Shown: piece by piece, positions 1 through 9,307 of the stretch
How positions within the stretch are numbered: the first letter of the stretch is position 1
How the letters are laid out: each line of letters starts with the position of its first letter
DNA from: Nevskiales bacterium
GTDB lineage: Bacteria; Pseudomonadota; Gammaproteobacteria; Nevskiales; Nevskiaceae
Assembly: GCA_028698335.1 (NCBI GenBank)
Contig: JAQVDP010000018.1
Location: 23,338-87,337, forward strand
Length of the DNA: 64,000 nt
Direction of reading: 5' to 3'
The notes under the pieces: model-generated
What the model saw: the letters and a program-made list of their open reading frames with translations, nothing else
Database searches by the model: none
Told to the model about the DNA's origin: nothing
Translations under genes and position numbers: made by a program

Positions 1-359
1 CGGTCGACCGGATCGAGCGCGGCCGGCCGCAGCGCGGACCGGTTCAGGGTGACGAGGTGCGGATAGCCCTGGATCACCAGCGCCAGATGACCGGACGGCA
101 GATGTGCGCCGACCGAATGCAGTACGACGATCCGCTCCCGCCGTGGATCCGGCTCGTCGCCGGGGCAATTGAGGGTCTCGAACCGAACCACCGGAACGCT
201 GCGGGCATTCCACATGCAGTGCCCCAGCAGCCACGGTGGGCCGCTCCCGGACGGCTGCAGCGCATCGCGCGACAGCACCTCGGCCACGGCGACGTTCGGC
301 AGCAACAGCGAATCGCCGTGCAGCGCCAGCAGGACGGCATGAATCTGATCCCGGATCAC
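1..359 (-). CDS. chpC: ChpC-like CheW-domain protein, 3' end cut by the window edge
   Basis: The reading frame opens with GTG overlapping the chpA stop (GTGA), so translation is probably coupled. About 119 codons are visible before the window edge. The N-terminus contains LLLPNVAVAEVL and later VPVVRFETLN and IVVLHS, which match the CheW-like fold of Pseudomonas ChpC (recalled from family knowledge). CheW-like proteins link chemoreceptors to the histidine kinase in the cytoplasm. Its position directly behind chpA is the ChpC position in Pil-Chp clusters, although chpB (methylesterase) is not between them here. The C-terminal part is missing, so domain completeness cannot be judged. Confidence 0.75.
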   Translation of the reverse strand, partial: MIRDQIHAVLLALHGDSLLLPNVAVAEVLSRDALQPSGSGPPWLLGHCMWNARSVPVVRFETLNCPGDEPDPRRERIVVLHSVGAHLPSGHLALVIQGYPHLVTLNRSALRPAALDPVD

Positions 360-3300
360 GACGCACGCTCCCTCAGCACCGCGGCAAGTTCGTCAAGCAG
401 CTGATCCTCCTGGTAGGGCTTGATCAGATAGCGCTGGACCCCGATCGCGTCGGCGCGCTCGCGGTGCTTCTCGCCCGAACGCGACGTAATCATGATGATC
501 GGCGTCTGCGCGATGTCGGGCGTATTGCGCACGAAGGTCGCCACCTCGAAACCGTCGGCGCGCGGCATCTCGATGTCGAGCAGGATCGCGTCCGGGCGCT
601 CGGTCTGCAGCTGGGCCATCGCGTCGAGACCGTCCTTGGCGGTGATCACGTCGAAGCCGTGCTTGCTCAACAGGCGCTCGGTCACGCGACGGATCGTGAT
701 CGAGTCGTCGACCACCATGATCTGCTCGCGCGCGACTTCGAGCGGTGCCTCGATCTCGGGCCGCTGCGTCGCCGCCTGCGACCGCAGCTCGCGACGCGCC
801 TGATCCTGCACCAGCGTCGGCACGTCCAGGATCAGCACGACCCGCCCGTCCGCCAGGATCGTGGCCCCGCTGACGCCGGGGATCGCGCTGATCTGCGGCC
901 CGACCGCCTTCGACACGACCTCACGGCTGCCCATCAGCTCGTCGACGATGACCGCGACGCGGCGCTGCTCGCCGCCGAAGCTCTCCGGCATGCGGACCAG
1001 GATCGCATGCACCGTTTTCTGGTCCGTCGGAATCTCGCGCGCGGTGCCGACCAGATCGGCCAGGTGCAGCACCCGGTAGTGCTGGCCACCGTATTCGAGA
1101 CTCTCATCCTGACTGGACAGCAAGCCGTCGAGCCGCTCGCGCTCGACGCGGGTGATACCCTCGACGCTCGGCAGCGGCACCGCGAAGACCTCGCGCCCGG
1201 CGCCGACCAGCAGCGACTGCGCGATGGCCAGCGTCAGCGGCAGGCGAACCAGGAAGCGTGCGCCCTTGCCGACTTCCGACGACAGTTCGAGGCTTCCACC
1301 GAGCTGCTTGACCTCGGAGGCGACGACATCCATGCCGACGCCGCGGCCGGCATCCTGGGTCAGCTTGCCCGCCGTCGAGAAGCCCGGCATGAAGATGTAC
1401 TGCGCCGCCTCCTCGTCGCTGATCTGCGCGTCGGCCGGCATCAGCCCGCGCTTGATCGCAGTCGCGCGAATCGCCTGCATGTCCAGTCCGCGACCGTCGT
1501 CGCGCAACTCGATCAGCAGCTGCGTGCCCTCGCGCCACAGCGAGACGTTGATGCGCCCCGCGGCCGGCTTCTGCGACTCGGCACGTTGCGGCGGCGCCTC
1601 GATGCCGTGGATGACCGAATTGCGCAGCAGATGCTCCAGCGGCGCGGTCATGCGTTCGAGCACATTGCGGTCCAGCTCGGCATCGACACCGTCGAAGACG
1701 ATCTCGGCGCGCTTGCCGTTCTCCATGGCCGTCTGCTGCACGACGCGCTGCAGTCGCGCGACCTGACGCGAGAACGGCACCATCAGCGTCCGCATCAGGC
1801 CTTGCTGGATCTCGGTATTGATCCGCCCCTGCTGCAGCAGAATGGTGGTCGATTCGCTGGCGAGCTGATCGATCGAGCCGTGCACCGCCGAGAGGTCGCC
1901 GACCGATTCCGACAGCGCACGCGACAACTCCTGCATGCGCGTATAGCGGTCCATTTCCAGCGGATCGAACTCGCCGGCGTAGCGGTCGGGGCCTTCGGAC
2001 TGCCCTAGGCCGCGCGCCGCGATCTGCGCCTCGGTTTCGATATCCATCTGCCGCAGCTGGTCGCGCACGCGCTGAATCGCCTGCGTCAGATCGTCGAGCT
2101 GGGACTGCACGGCCGAGTTGTGCTCCTCCAGACGCGAGCGGTAGATCGAAATCTCGCCGGCCTGGTTGAGCATCGCGTCGAGCGCCTCAACCGGAACCCG
2201 CGCGGTCTCGCGGCGATGCGCGGCCAGTCCACCCTCGGCGTCGTCGGGTCGCCAGAACAGCGCAGGATCCCAGGCACCGCCGGCCACCGCCGGCCCGCCG
2301 CGCGCGGGCCGCGCGACCGGCTCCGCAGGCGCCTGCGTCGGCTCCTGCGGGAGCGTGATCGCCGGCGCTTCGAACGCCTGATCGAAGGCGGAGAGCTCGT
2401 CGAAATCGAGCTCGTCCTCGTCGTCGGCAACGGTGATCAGCCCGGCGTAGTCACCCCGCAGCAGGCGGTCGGTCATCTGCCGCAGCTCGGCGACCGCACC
2501 GGCGACGACATCGAGCGCGCCGGCATGCAGTTCGCCGGCATATTCGAGCCCCTCGATCAGCGACTCCAGCTCGTGCGCCGCCTGCCCCATTGCACTGAGG
2601 CCCGCCATGCGGGCGCCGCCCTTGAAGGTATGCAGCGCCCTGAGCATGTCCCGCGCCGGCGTGTAGTCGCCGGGCAATGCCTGCCAGCGCGGCAGCGCGC
2701 CTTCCAGCACCTCCATCAGCTCCTCCGCCTCGGCGGCGAAGGTCTGGACCAGCTCCAGGTCGAAGTCGTCCGGCAGCGGCGTCGACCGCGGAGCCACCGC
2801 CGGCAGGGGTGCCTCCGCAGCCAGCAGGGGCTCCGCGGATTCGGTCGGCGCTTCCGCAGCGGACGTTTCAGCCGGCTCGGCCACCTCGGCGTCCGCGACG
2901 CCCTCCGGCAGGCCCGGTGCGGCAACCGGCGCCTCCACGCCGCCCAACGGCTGCGTCAACTCGTCGAGCAGCGTCGTCACGTCCGGAACCATGCCGCGCT
3001 TCAGATCGTCGACCGCCATATGCAGGCCGTCGATCACACTCTGCAGCCGCCCGACGAAACGTGCGTCCGCGGCGACACGGCCCAGCTCGAGTTGCTCGAA
3101 CATCGACTCGAGCCGATGCGCGACCTCGCCAAGCGAGGTCAGTCCGGTCACCCGCGCACTGCCCTTGAAGGTGTGCAGCAGACGATTGATGTCGGCTACG
3201 GCCGCGGCATCCCGCGGATTGCGCTCGAACGCCGACATCGACTGATCCAGCCCTTCGAGCAGCTCCTCGGCCTCCGCCTGGAAAACGCCCAGCAACTCGT

Positions 3301-6300
3301 CGTCGAGGGTCTCGGCCGTCGCCACCGGCGGCATCTCCACCGCTTCGACGGACGCCGCTGCCTCGCTCACCAGCAGATCGGCCACCGGCGGCCGATCGGA
3401 CTCGGACGGCTCCGGCTCCGGCTCCGGCTCCGATTCGGGTTCGGGTTCGGGTTCGGGTTCGGGTTCGGGTTCGGGTTCGGGTTCGGCGACAGTCTCGACC
3501 GTCTCCGGTACTTCCGCGGCATCCACGACGGCCCGCTCCTCGGCGGCGTCATCCGGCGCCTCCACCGGCGCGTCGACATCCGTCTCCGGCCCGGCAAGCA
3601 CGACATTCAGAGTTCCGACGCTGTCCGCGTCGGCCGGCTCCACGGTCGCTTCCTCCGCGACCGGTTCCGTCGGCGCGGCCACCTCTTGAGACTCCGCAGC
3701 GCCCGGTTCGCCGGCGGCCTCCGCGGTCGTCTCCGCGGCCGGCGATTCGGTCGCGGCCCAGCCCAGCCCCTCGATCCGTTGCCCCCAGGCGCCCACGTCG
3801 CTGTCGAGGCGTCCTTCGCGCAGCAGATCGAGGTACTGGTAGAAGCCCTCGCAGATCTGGTTCAGCGTCTCGAATTGTTCCGCCGTCGGGCGCACGCCCC
3901 GGGCATCCGCCGCCTCGAACTGCCGCTGCAACGCGCGGGCCAGATCGGCGATGACCTGGCACTCCGACATCAGCGCGGCGCCGGCCAGGGTATGGCAGAT
4001 CGCCTTGAGTTCACCCGCGGCGCGACGATTGTCCGGGGATTGCGACCAGCCCCGCAGTTGATCTTCGATCTTCTCGATCAGATCGAAGGCCTCACCGGAG
4101 AAGATTTCGGTGAGCTGGCGCGCGGCGTCGGCCTGCTCGTCGCGTTGCGGCAGCTCGGTACGCAGCTGATCGATCCGGGCCAGCCAGGCGCCCGCATCGT
4201 GGCCGGCGGTCGCATCGGTCCCGGCTTCGCCGACCCAGGCCGTCAACGTCTGCGTGCAGTCGCGCAATACTCCCAACGCATTACTATTGAGTCGCCGCCC
4301 TGCCGCCTCGACGTTGTCCAGATAGTCTTCCAGCGCTTCGGCCAGTGCCGCGGTCGGTTCTTCCCCGACCGCCCGCGCGGCGCCGCGGATGGTGTGAAAC
4401 GCCCGCACCGCATCGCGGTTGACCGCCACTTCCGCATCTTCGCTCACGCTGTCGAGCCACGCGCTCACGGTCGCCAGTTTCTCGCGCCCATCGTCGCGGA
4501 AGACGGCAAGGATTTCGGCGTCGTCCTCGCTCTGGGCGCGGCCGGTTGCCAGATCGTGGACCCGCTGGACCAGCGCGGCGGCCGGCTCCGACGGCGCGCC
4601 CCGATCCCGGAACGCGTCGATCAGCGACGGCAGCAGCTCCACCGCCTGACCGACCGATTCGACGATCGCGCTGTTGACCTCGATCGAGCCATCCAGGCAC
4701 TTGTTCAGCACGTTCTCGAGCGCCCAGCCGAACTCGCCGAGTTCGCCGGCGCCGACGGTGCGGCCGCTGCCCTTGAGCGTGTGGAACGCACGCCGCAACT
4801 CCTTGAGCGCATCCAGATCCTTGACGTCGCGGCGCCAGGTCGCGTACGCGGCGCTCAGGGCGGCGCGCACCTCCTCGGCTTCCTCGAGGAAGATCTCGCG
4901 GATCTCCGGATCGTCGTCGCCGGCAGCGGCGACCGGCTCGACCGCCGGCTCAACTGCCTGCGCCGCCTCACCCGCCTCGGCCGCCTCGACCTCGGTCTCG
5001 GTGGGCTCGGCCGGCGTTTCCGGAGCAGGCGCCTCGCTGGCCGTCTCCGCCTCGGGCGGTGGCACGAAGGACTCCAGGACCTCGACACTGCGCGCCAGGT
5101 CGTCGGCGATGCGCTGGGCATCGCCAAGGCCGGCGCGGCAGGCCTCCACGTAGTACTCGGCCGCAGCGATCGCGTCGGCAAAGCGCTCGGGTGCCCCCGC
5201 CTCGGCCGTCAGCCGATCGAAGCCCGCCCCGACAACGAAGCGGCTGAGCCGGCGCAGAGCGTCGGCTGCAGTGGTCTGCGCCAGCAGCTCCAGACCCGAT
5301 GCGATCTCGTCGAGCAGCGGGCGGATCTCGTCGCGCACAGCGACTTCGGGCGATTTCAGATGGCGATCCGCCGCGGTCTTCACGCGCGCAAGGTTGACCA
5401 GGAACTCGCGATACAGGGCCTCGCGCCCCTCGGCCAGGTCTCTCGGCTGCGGTGTTTCGTCCGAGATCGCCTCATGTTCCGCGCCCTCGCCGGCACTGCG
5501 GTGCATCTGCCGGAACAGCGCTTCCTCCAGTCCGCTTTCGACACGAAGAATCGAGGTGGCGAGTTCGAGCCACTGGTCGCGGTCGCCGGGCGCCGCGCTC
5601 GACGCCGCCAGTGCGGTCGCCTGATTGGCCACGACCTGCTTGAGGGTCTGCAGGCCCAGCGCGCCCAGGGTGTCGGCGATTCGCTGCAGGCCGGCCATGG
5701 TCTCGCCGAGATCGGCGACGGCCCCGGTGCGCACGGCCAGATCGATCTGATCCTTGATCTGGGCGAAATCGACGCGGATCTCCTCGGACACCTTGTCCAG
5801 CAGCGCCGTGCTCGGGCCATGGATCCGGCGCCGCAGACGCTCGATCTGCGCCTGCGGCGGCAGCACTTCGTCGAGCCCGAAGTGGGCACGGATCGCCTTG
5901 ACGCGGTTTCCACCCACGCTGGAGCGCCCCACGAGGAACAACAGCTGCAGCGGCAGATCCCCGATCCGCTCGGCCGCGACGGCCTCGCCACCCTCGATCA
6001 GCAACTTGATCTGCCCCGACAGGCGCCCGAACAGACGCTTCAGCTCGAGGACACCGGACACCCCGCGCGCCAGATACGCCTCCATCGCGGCGGCGGCAAT
6101 CCGCAACAGGCGATGGACCGGCTCGGTCGTCGCCACCTCCGCGAGCTGCTCGGCGATCTTGCCGGTCCGCGCGGCGGCGGTCTGGGCGTCGGCGCCGTCG
6201 CGGATCCACGCCAGCAACGAGGCCTGGAACAAGGGCTGCATGCGCTTGGCGCGCTCGGCGATGTCTTCGTCGGGCACGCCGTCACCCGGTGCCGGCTCCA

Positions 6301-6757
6301 GCGTCTGTTGCAAGGCCTGCATCTGGGCGACGAACAACTCGCTCTCGGTCACGACCGGCTGGCCGAGCGCGAGTCTCAGTTCATTGATCGCGGGCTGCAG
6401 CACCAGCACGCAGTCCGCCATGCCCTCGGCCAGGGCCTGGATGTAGTCGGACAGCTGGATCGTGGCCCCGAGCACGGCCGCGCTGACGACATCGACATCG
6501 GGCGCCTCGCTGCGCACCAACGCCTGCACCGCGGACGCCATCTCGCCGGCGACGGCCGCCAGCCCATGACACTGAATCAGCGTCGCCGAGCCGCGGACCT
6601 GCGACAGCTCCAGATAGGCCTGCTGCAGCGACAGCGTATCGGCACCACCTTCGGCAAAGTGGTCGATGATGTTGCGCGCCCGCGTGAGGCTCGCCTCCAG
6701 CTCACCCCGGACCCAGTGGATGCCGGCCACGTGCCCCTGCCGTGTCTGTGCATTCAT
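356..6757 (-). CDS. chpA: ChpA-type hybrid chemotaxis kinase with multiple HPt domains
   Basis: A 2133-residue CheA-like hybrid kinase of the Pil-Chp system, which controls type IV pilus twitching and surface sensing. Five canonical HPt motifs carry the phospho-histidine: H659 (FHTLKGSGR), H788 (FHTIRGAAR), H922 (CHTLAGAAL), H1195 (LHTFKGSAR) and H1376 (LHTFKGGAR). A degenerate HPt-like segment without histidine lies near residues 50-80. A Pro-Glu repeat linker spans about 1091-1116. The CheA dimerisation helix begins near 1480, the HATPase N box (LLRNSVIHG) near 1710, its G-rich box (GRGVGMDVV) near 1805, then a CheW-like domain and a C-terminal receiver with phospho-acceptor D2061 (LLDIEMP). 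Pseudomonas ChpA is longer (about 2470 residues, as I recall). ATG overlaps the pilI stop (ATGA) and the stop overlaps chpC. Confidence 0.95.
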   Translation of the reverse strand: MNAQTRQGHVAGIHWVRGELEASLTRARNIIDHFAEGGADTLSLQQAYLELSQVRGSATLIQCHGLAAVAGEMASAVQALVRSEAPDVDVVSAAVLGATIQLSDYIQALAEGMADCVLVLQPAINELRLALGQPVVTESELFVAQMQALQQTLEPAPGDGVPDEDIAERAKRMQPLFQASLLAWIRDGADAQTAAARTGKIAEQLAEVATTEPVHRLLRIAAAAMEAYLARGVSGVLELKRLFGRLSGQIKLLIEGGEAVAAERIGDLPLQLLFLVGRSSVGGNRVKAIRAHFGLDEVLPPQAQIERLRRRIHGPSTALLDKVSEEIRVDFAQIKDQIDLAVRTGAVADLGETMAGLQRIADTLGALGLQTLKQVVANQATALAASSAAPGDRDQWLELATSILRVESGLEEALFRQMHRSAGEGAEHEAISDETPQPRDLAEGREALYREFLVNLARVKTAADRHLKSPEVAVRDEIRPLLDEIASGLELLAQTTAADALRRLSRFVVGAGFDRLTAEAGAPERFADAIAAAEYYVEACRAGLGDAQRIADDLARSVEVLESFVPPPEAETASEAPAPETPAEPTETEVEAAEAGEAAQAVEPAVEPVAAAGDDDPEIREIFLEEAEEVRAALSAAYATWRRDVKDLDALKELRRAFHTLKGSGRTVGAGELGEFGWALENVLNKCLDGSIEVNSAIVESVGQAVELLPSLIDAFRDRGAPSEPAAALVQRVHDLATGRAQSEDDAEILAVFRDDGREKLATVSAWLDSVSEDAEVAVNRDAVRAFHTIRGAARAVGEEPTAALAEALEDYLDNVEAAGRRLNSNALGVLRDCTQTLTAWVGEAGTDATAGHDAGAWLARIDQLRTELPQRDEQADAARQLTEIFSGEAFDLIEKIEDQLRGWSQSPDNRRAAGELKAICHTLAGAALMSECQVIADLARALQRQFEAADARGVRPTAEQFETLNQICEGFYQYLDLLREGRLDSDVGAWGQRIEGLGWAATESPAAETTAEAAGEPGAAESQEVAAPTEPVAEEATVEPADADSVGTLNVVLAGPETDVDAPVEAPDDAAEERAVVDAAEVPETVETVAEPEPEPEPEPEPEPEPESEPEPEPEPSESDRPPVADLLVSEAAASVEAVEMPPVATAETLDDELLGVFQAEAEELLEGLDQSMSAFERNPRDAAAVADINRLLHTFKGSARVTGLTSLGEVAHRLESMFEQLELGRVAADARFVGRLQSVIDGLHMAVDDLKRGMVPDVTTLLDELTQPLGGVEAPVAAPGLPEGVADAEVAEPAETSAAEAPTESAEPLLAAEAPLPAVAPRSTPLPDDFDLELVQTFAAEAEELMEVLEGALPRWQALPGDYTPARDMLRALHTFKGGARMAGLSAMGQAAHELESLIEGLEYAGELHAGALDVVAGAVAELRQMTDRLLRGDYAGLITVADDEDELDFDELSAFDQAFEAPAITLPQEPTQAPAEPVARPARGGPAVAGGAWDPALFWRPDDAEGGLAAHRRETARVPVEALDAMLNQAGEISIYRSRLEEHNSAVQSQLDDLTQAIQRVRDQLRQMDIETEAQIAARGLGQSEGPDRYAGEFDPLEMDRYTRMQELSRALSESVGDLSAVHGSIDQLASESTTILLQQGRINTEIQQGLMRTLMVPFSRQVARLQRVVQQTAMENGKRAEIVFDGVDAELDRNVLERMTAPLEHLLRNSVIHGIEAPPQRAESQKPAAGRINVSLWREGTQLLIELRDDGRGLDMQAIRATAIKRGLMPADAQISDEEAAQYIFMPGFSTAGKLTQDAGRGVGMDVVASEVKQLGGSLELSSEVGKGARFLVRLPLTLAIAQSLLVGAGREVFAVPLPSVEGITRVERERLDGLLSSQDESLEYGGQHYRVLHLADLVGTAREIPTDQKTVHAILVRMPESFGGEQRRVAVIVDELMGSREVVSKAVGPQISAIPGVSGATILADGRVVLILDVPTLVQDQARRELRSQAATQRPEIEAPLEVAREQIMVVDDSITIRRVTERLLSKHGFDVITAKDGLDAMAQLQTERPDAILLDIEMPRADGFEVATFVRNTPDIAQTPIIMITSRSGEKHRERADAIGVQRYLIKPYQEDQLLDELAAVLRERAS
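3411..3486. repeat. Hexanucleotide repeat coding a Pro-Glu linker in chpA
   Basis: Tandem 6-bp units, ggctcc changing to ggttcg on the plus strand, encode alternating Pro-Glu on the minus strand (ChpA residues about 1091-1116). One block of identical ggttcg units is seen at about 3437-3486. The repeat sits between HPt domains and probably forms a stiff, acidic, unstructured spacer. Identical short units of this kind can change length by strand slippage in steps of two residues without breaking the frame. Confidence 0.85.
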
Positions 6758-7302
6758 AGCGCTGCCGTCCGGAACGCCTCGCCGTCGGCGAGTTTGTGCA
6801 GGGAAATCGCGAGCCAGGGCTGCCCCTCACGGACGAAGCCGCCCAGCAAGTACGGGCTGAACGGCTGGGCCGAGGCGGCCATCTCGTTGCGTTGCTCGCC
6901 CGGACCGAACTGGCGATATCCCACCACCTCGTCGACGAGAAAGCCCGCCGGAACCTCGCGGGAATTGAGCACGAGCACGCGCTGCGACCGGTGTGGATCC
7001 GAGCGCTTGAGGCCGAGCAGGTCCGGCAGGTCGACGATCGCCAGCAGTTCACCGCGCACGTTGGCCACTCCCCGCAGCCACGAACGCGCATTGGGCACAC
7101 GCGTCGCCGGCGGGGGCGGAATCACCTCGCGCACATCCGCGCGCGGCGCCACCAGCCAGGTTTCCCCGATCCTGAATCCGAGTCCGACCCAGGCTTCCGC
7201 CTGACCCGCGACCGCATCGGTCCGCGCCGCACGCAGCTGGTCCTCATACTGCAGGAGCAACTCGAATGGGTCGTCGCGCAATTCACGCAATTGTGCCGAC
7301 AT
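6754..7302 (-). CDS. pilI: PilI, CheW-like adaptor of the Pil-Chp system
   Basis: A 182-residue single CheW-domain protein. Recognisable CheW motifs are VANVRGELLAIVDL (about residues 79-92) and, toward the end, FLVDEVVGYRQF. The N-terminal helix (PFELLLQYEDQ) is typical of PilI rather than canonical CheW. It should couple the receptor PilJ to ChpA in the cytoplasm. It follows pilG by 15 nt and overlaps chpA by 4 nt (ATGA). In Pseudomonas pilH sits between pilG and pilI; here it does not. Confidence 0.9.
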   Translation of the reverse strand: MSAQLRELRDDPFELLLQYEDQLRAARTDAVAGQAEAWVGLGFRIGETWLVAPRADVREVIPPPPATRVPNARSWLRGVANVRGELLAIVDLPDLLGLKRSDPHRSQRVLVLNSREVPAGFLVDEVVGYRQFGPGEQRNEMAASAQPFSPYLLGGFVREGQPWLAISLHKLADGEAFRTAAL

Positions 7303-7317
7303 TCCGTTCTCGCCGTC

Positions 7318-7704
7318 TTACTTGCCGATGTGGGCGCGTACCGCGCTGAGCAGTTCGTCCTTGGTGAACGGCTTGGTCAGATATTCGTCCGAGCCGACGA
7401 TGCGTCCGCGAGCCCGGTCGAACAGGCCGTCCTTCGACGACAGCATGATGACTGGCGTCTTCGCGAAACGCGGATTGCCCTTGATCAGCGCGCAGGCCTG
7501 ATAGCCGTCGAGCCGCGGCATCATGATGTCGATGAAGATCACGTCCGGAGCATGATCGGCGATCTTCGCCAGCGCCTCGAATCCGTCCTGAGCGGTGATG
7601 ACCTGATAGCCCTCTCGAGCCAGTAGGGTTTCAGCAGTCCGGCGTATGGTCTGACTGTCGTCAATGACCATAACCTTGGCCGTGTCGGTCGACTGGGTGG
7701 ACAC
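7318..7704 (-). CDS. pilG: PilG, single-domain response regulator
   Basis: A 128-residue stand-alone receiver domain. It has the acidic pocket VMVIDDS, the phospho-acceptor in FIDIMMPRLDGY (about D60), the switch residue region VIMLSSKDGLFD and the conserved lysine in LTKPF. The string MMPRLDGYQACALIK and the GRIVGSDEYLTKPF block are characteristic of PilG, which promotes pilus extension (FimX/PilB control, and cAMP in Pseudomonas). The start is GTG, chosen because GGAGG lies 5 nt upstream. It is the first gene of the minus-strand pilG-pilI-chpA-chpC unit and is divergent from gshA. Confidence 0.93.
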   Translation of the reverse strand: MSTQSTDTAKVMVIDDSQTIRRTAETLLAREGYQVITAQDGFEALAKIADHAPDVIFIDIMMPRLDGYQACALIKGNPRFAKTPVIMLSSKDGLFDRARGRIVGSDEYLTKPFTKDELLSAVRAHIGK

Positions 7705-7884
7705 TCACTCCTCCGAGGGATGATATCGCGAAGATGCGTTTCGGCCGGTTTTAGCACAGTCGATACCGACTGCATATCCGTTTCGGCACGCCAGCCGCAC
7801 CAGCGGCGGTGTTGCGCTACCATGCGGTCCCCGCCGGCGTCCGGATCCCGTTGCGCCGGGGCCCCCAGCAAACGAGTTCGACCC

Positions 7885-9195
7885 ATGCATACGCCCGTTC
7901 CGCACCTGACGACCGCCCAGACCGGCCCGTTGCTGAAACTCGAGTCAACGCTGCTGGAACGCTATGCCGACATCGAGGCATGGTTCCGCGAGCAATGGAT
8001 GAACGTTCCGGCGCCGTTCTACAGCTCGGTCGACCTGCGCAACGCCGGCTTCAAGCTGGCACCGATCGACACCAACCTGTTTCCCGGCGGCTTCAACAAC
8101 CTGAACCCGGCGTTCGAACCGCTGTGCGTGCAGGCCCTGCAATCGGCCCTGCAAATGGTCTGCCCGAATGCACGCAACATCGTGTTGATTCCGGAAAACC
8201 ACACGCGCAACAAGTTCTATCTCGAGAACGTCGCGACGATCTTCGAGCTGCTGCAGAAGGCCGGCTTCCACGTACGCATCGGTTCGCTGATCCCGGAACT
8301 GCACGAACCGATGGACGTCGCCCTGGAGATCTCCGGACGCAGCCTGCGCTTCGAACCGCTGCGGCGCGACGGCGACAGCCTCTATGTCGGCGACTTCCGC
8401 CCCTGCGCGATCATCCTGAACAACGATCTGTCCGCCGGCATCCCCGAGGTCCTCAAGGGCATCGCACAGGAAATCATTCCGCCGCCCGACGTGGGCTGGC
8501 ACGTGCGCCAGAAATCGCATCACTTCGGGTTCTACCGCGAGGTCGCCAAGGAAGCCGCAGAACTGATCGGCATCGACCCGTGGCTGGTGGATCCGCTGTT
8601 CCGGAATTGCGGACAGATCAACTTTCTCAGGCGCGAAGGGCAGGAATGCCTGGAAGCCAACGTCGAGCTGCTGCTTGCGGACATCCGTGCCAAGTACGAC
8701 GAATACGGCATCACCGAGGAGCCCTTCGTCATCGTCAAGTCCGACGCCGGCACCTACGGCATGGGCGTCATGACGGCGCGCAGCGTCGAGGACGTGCGCA
8801 ACATGAACCGCAAGGCGCGCACGCACATGTCCAGTGCGAAGGAAGGCCGCGAGGTCACCGGCGCGATCATCCAGGAAGGCGTCTACACGATGGAGAAGCT
8901 CGGTGACGACGAGGCCACCGCCGAGCCGGTCGTCTACATGATCGACCGCTTCGTCGTCGGCGGCTTCTACCGGCTCAACGCCAAACGCGGCAGCCACGAG
9001 AATCTCAACGCCCCCGGCATGCGCTTCGAGCCCCTGGCGTTCGACGAATGCTGTAGCCATCCGGACCCGCACTGCGGCCCCGACGACCGCCCCAACCGCT
9101 TCTATGCCTACGGCGTGGTCGCCCGGCTGGCCGCGCTGGCCGCCGCGCGCGAGATCGAGGCCACGCGCGAACTGGCCGGACAACAGGTCGCCTGA
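7885..9195 (+). CDS. gshA: Glutamate-cysteine ligase, Acidithiobacillus-type
   Basis: Catalyses ATP-dependent joining of glutamate and cysteine, the first step of glutathione synthesis. The 436-residue product (MHTPVPHLT...) resembles the 'T. ferrooxidans family' GshA (TIGR02049 as I recall) rather than the E. coli GshA family. Visible blocks include FFPGGFNN-like LFPGGFNNLNPAF near residue 67, ENHTRNKFY, and VKSDAGTYGMGVMTAR, an ATP-grasp-like stretch. The frame is open 165 nt further upstream, but the ATG at 7885 gives the natural N-terminus. gshB follows after 112 nt, so both glutathione enzymes are adjacent. Family assignment is by pattern recognition. Confidence 0.85.
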   Translation: MHTPVPHLTTAQTGPLLKLESTLLERYADIEAWFREQWMNVPAPFYSSVDLRNAGFKLAPIDTNLFPGGFNNLNPAFEPLCVQALQSALQMVCPNARNIVLIPENHTRNKFYLENVATIFELLQKAGFHVRIGSLIPELHEPMDVALEISGRSLRFEPLRRDGDSLYVGDFRPCAIILNNDLSAGIPEVLKGIAQEIIPPPDVGWHVRQKSHHFGFYREVAKEAAELIGIDPWLVDPLFRNCGQINFLRREGQECLEANVELLLADIRAKYDEYGITEEPFVIVKSDAGTYGMGVMTARSVEDVRNMNRKARTHMSSAKEGREVTGAIIQEGVYTMEKLGDDEATAEPVVYMIDRFVVGGFYRLNAKRGSHENLNAPGMRFEPLAFDECCSHPDPHCGPDDRPNRFYAYGVVARLAALAAAREIEATRELAGQQVA

Positions 9196-9307
9196 ACCAG
9201 ACGCCGGCGAAACTGTCGATGCCAGATGCGGTCACGGGCAGCTGCCGCAAGGCTCGGCGCGCCGCCCGAACCGCCTGCCCATTCCCGCCCCGCGACGGAC
9301 ACAGACG

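Noticed and set aside
236..2008. Plus-strand open frame opposite the 3' part of chpA
   Set aside because: Same GC-driven shadow of the kinase, CheW and receiver domains; composition is dominated by Arg, Asp and His.
2120..7204. Very long plus-strand open frame opposite chpA (about 1694 codons)
   Set aside because: It is antisense to a gene with unmistakable domains; GC-rich codon use leaves the opposite frame free of stops. Its translation is Arg/Gln/Leu-rich with no recognisable fold.
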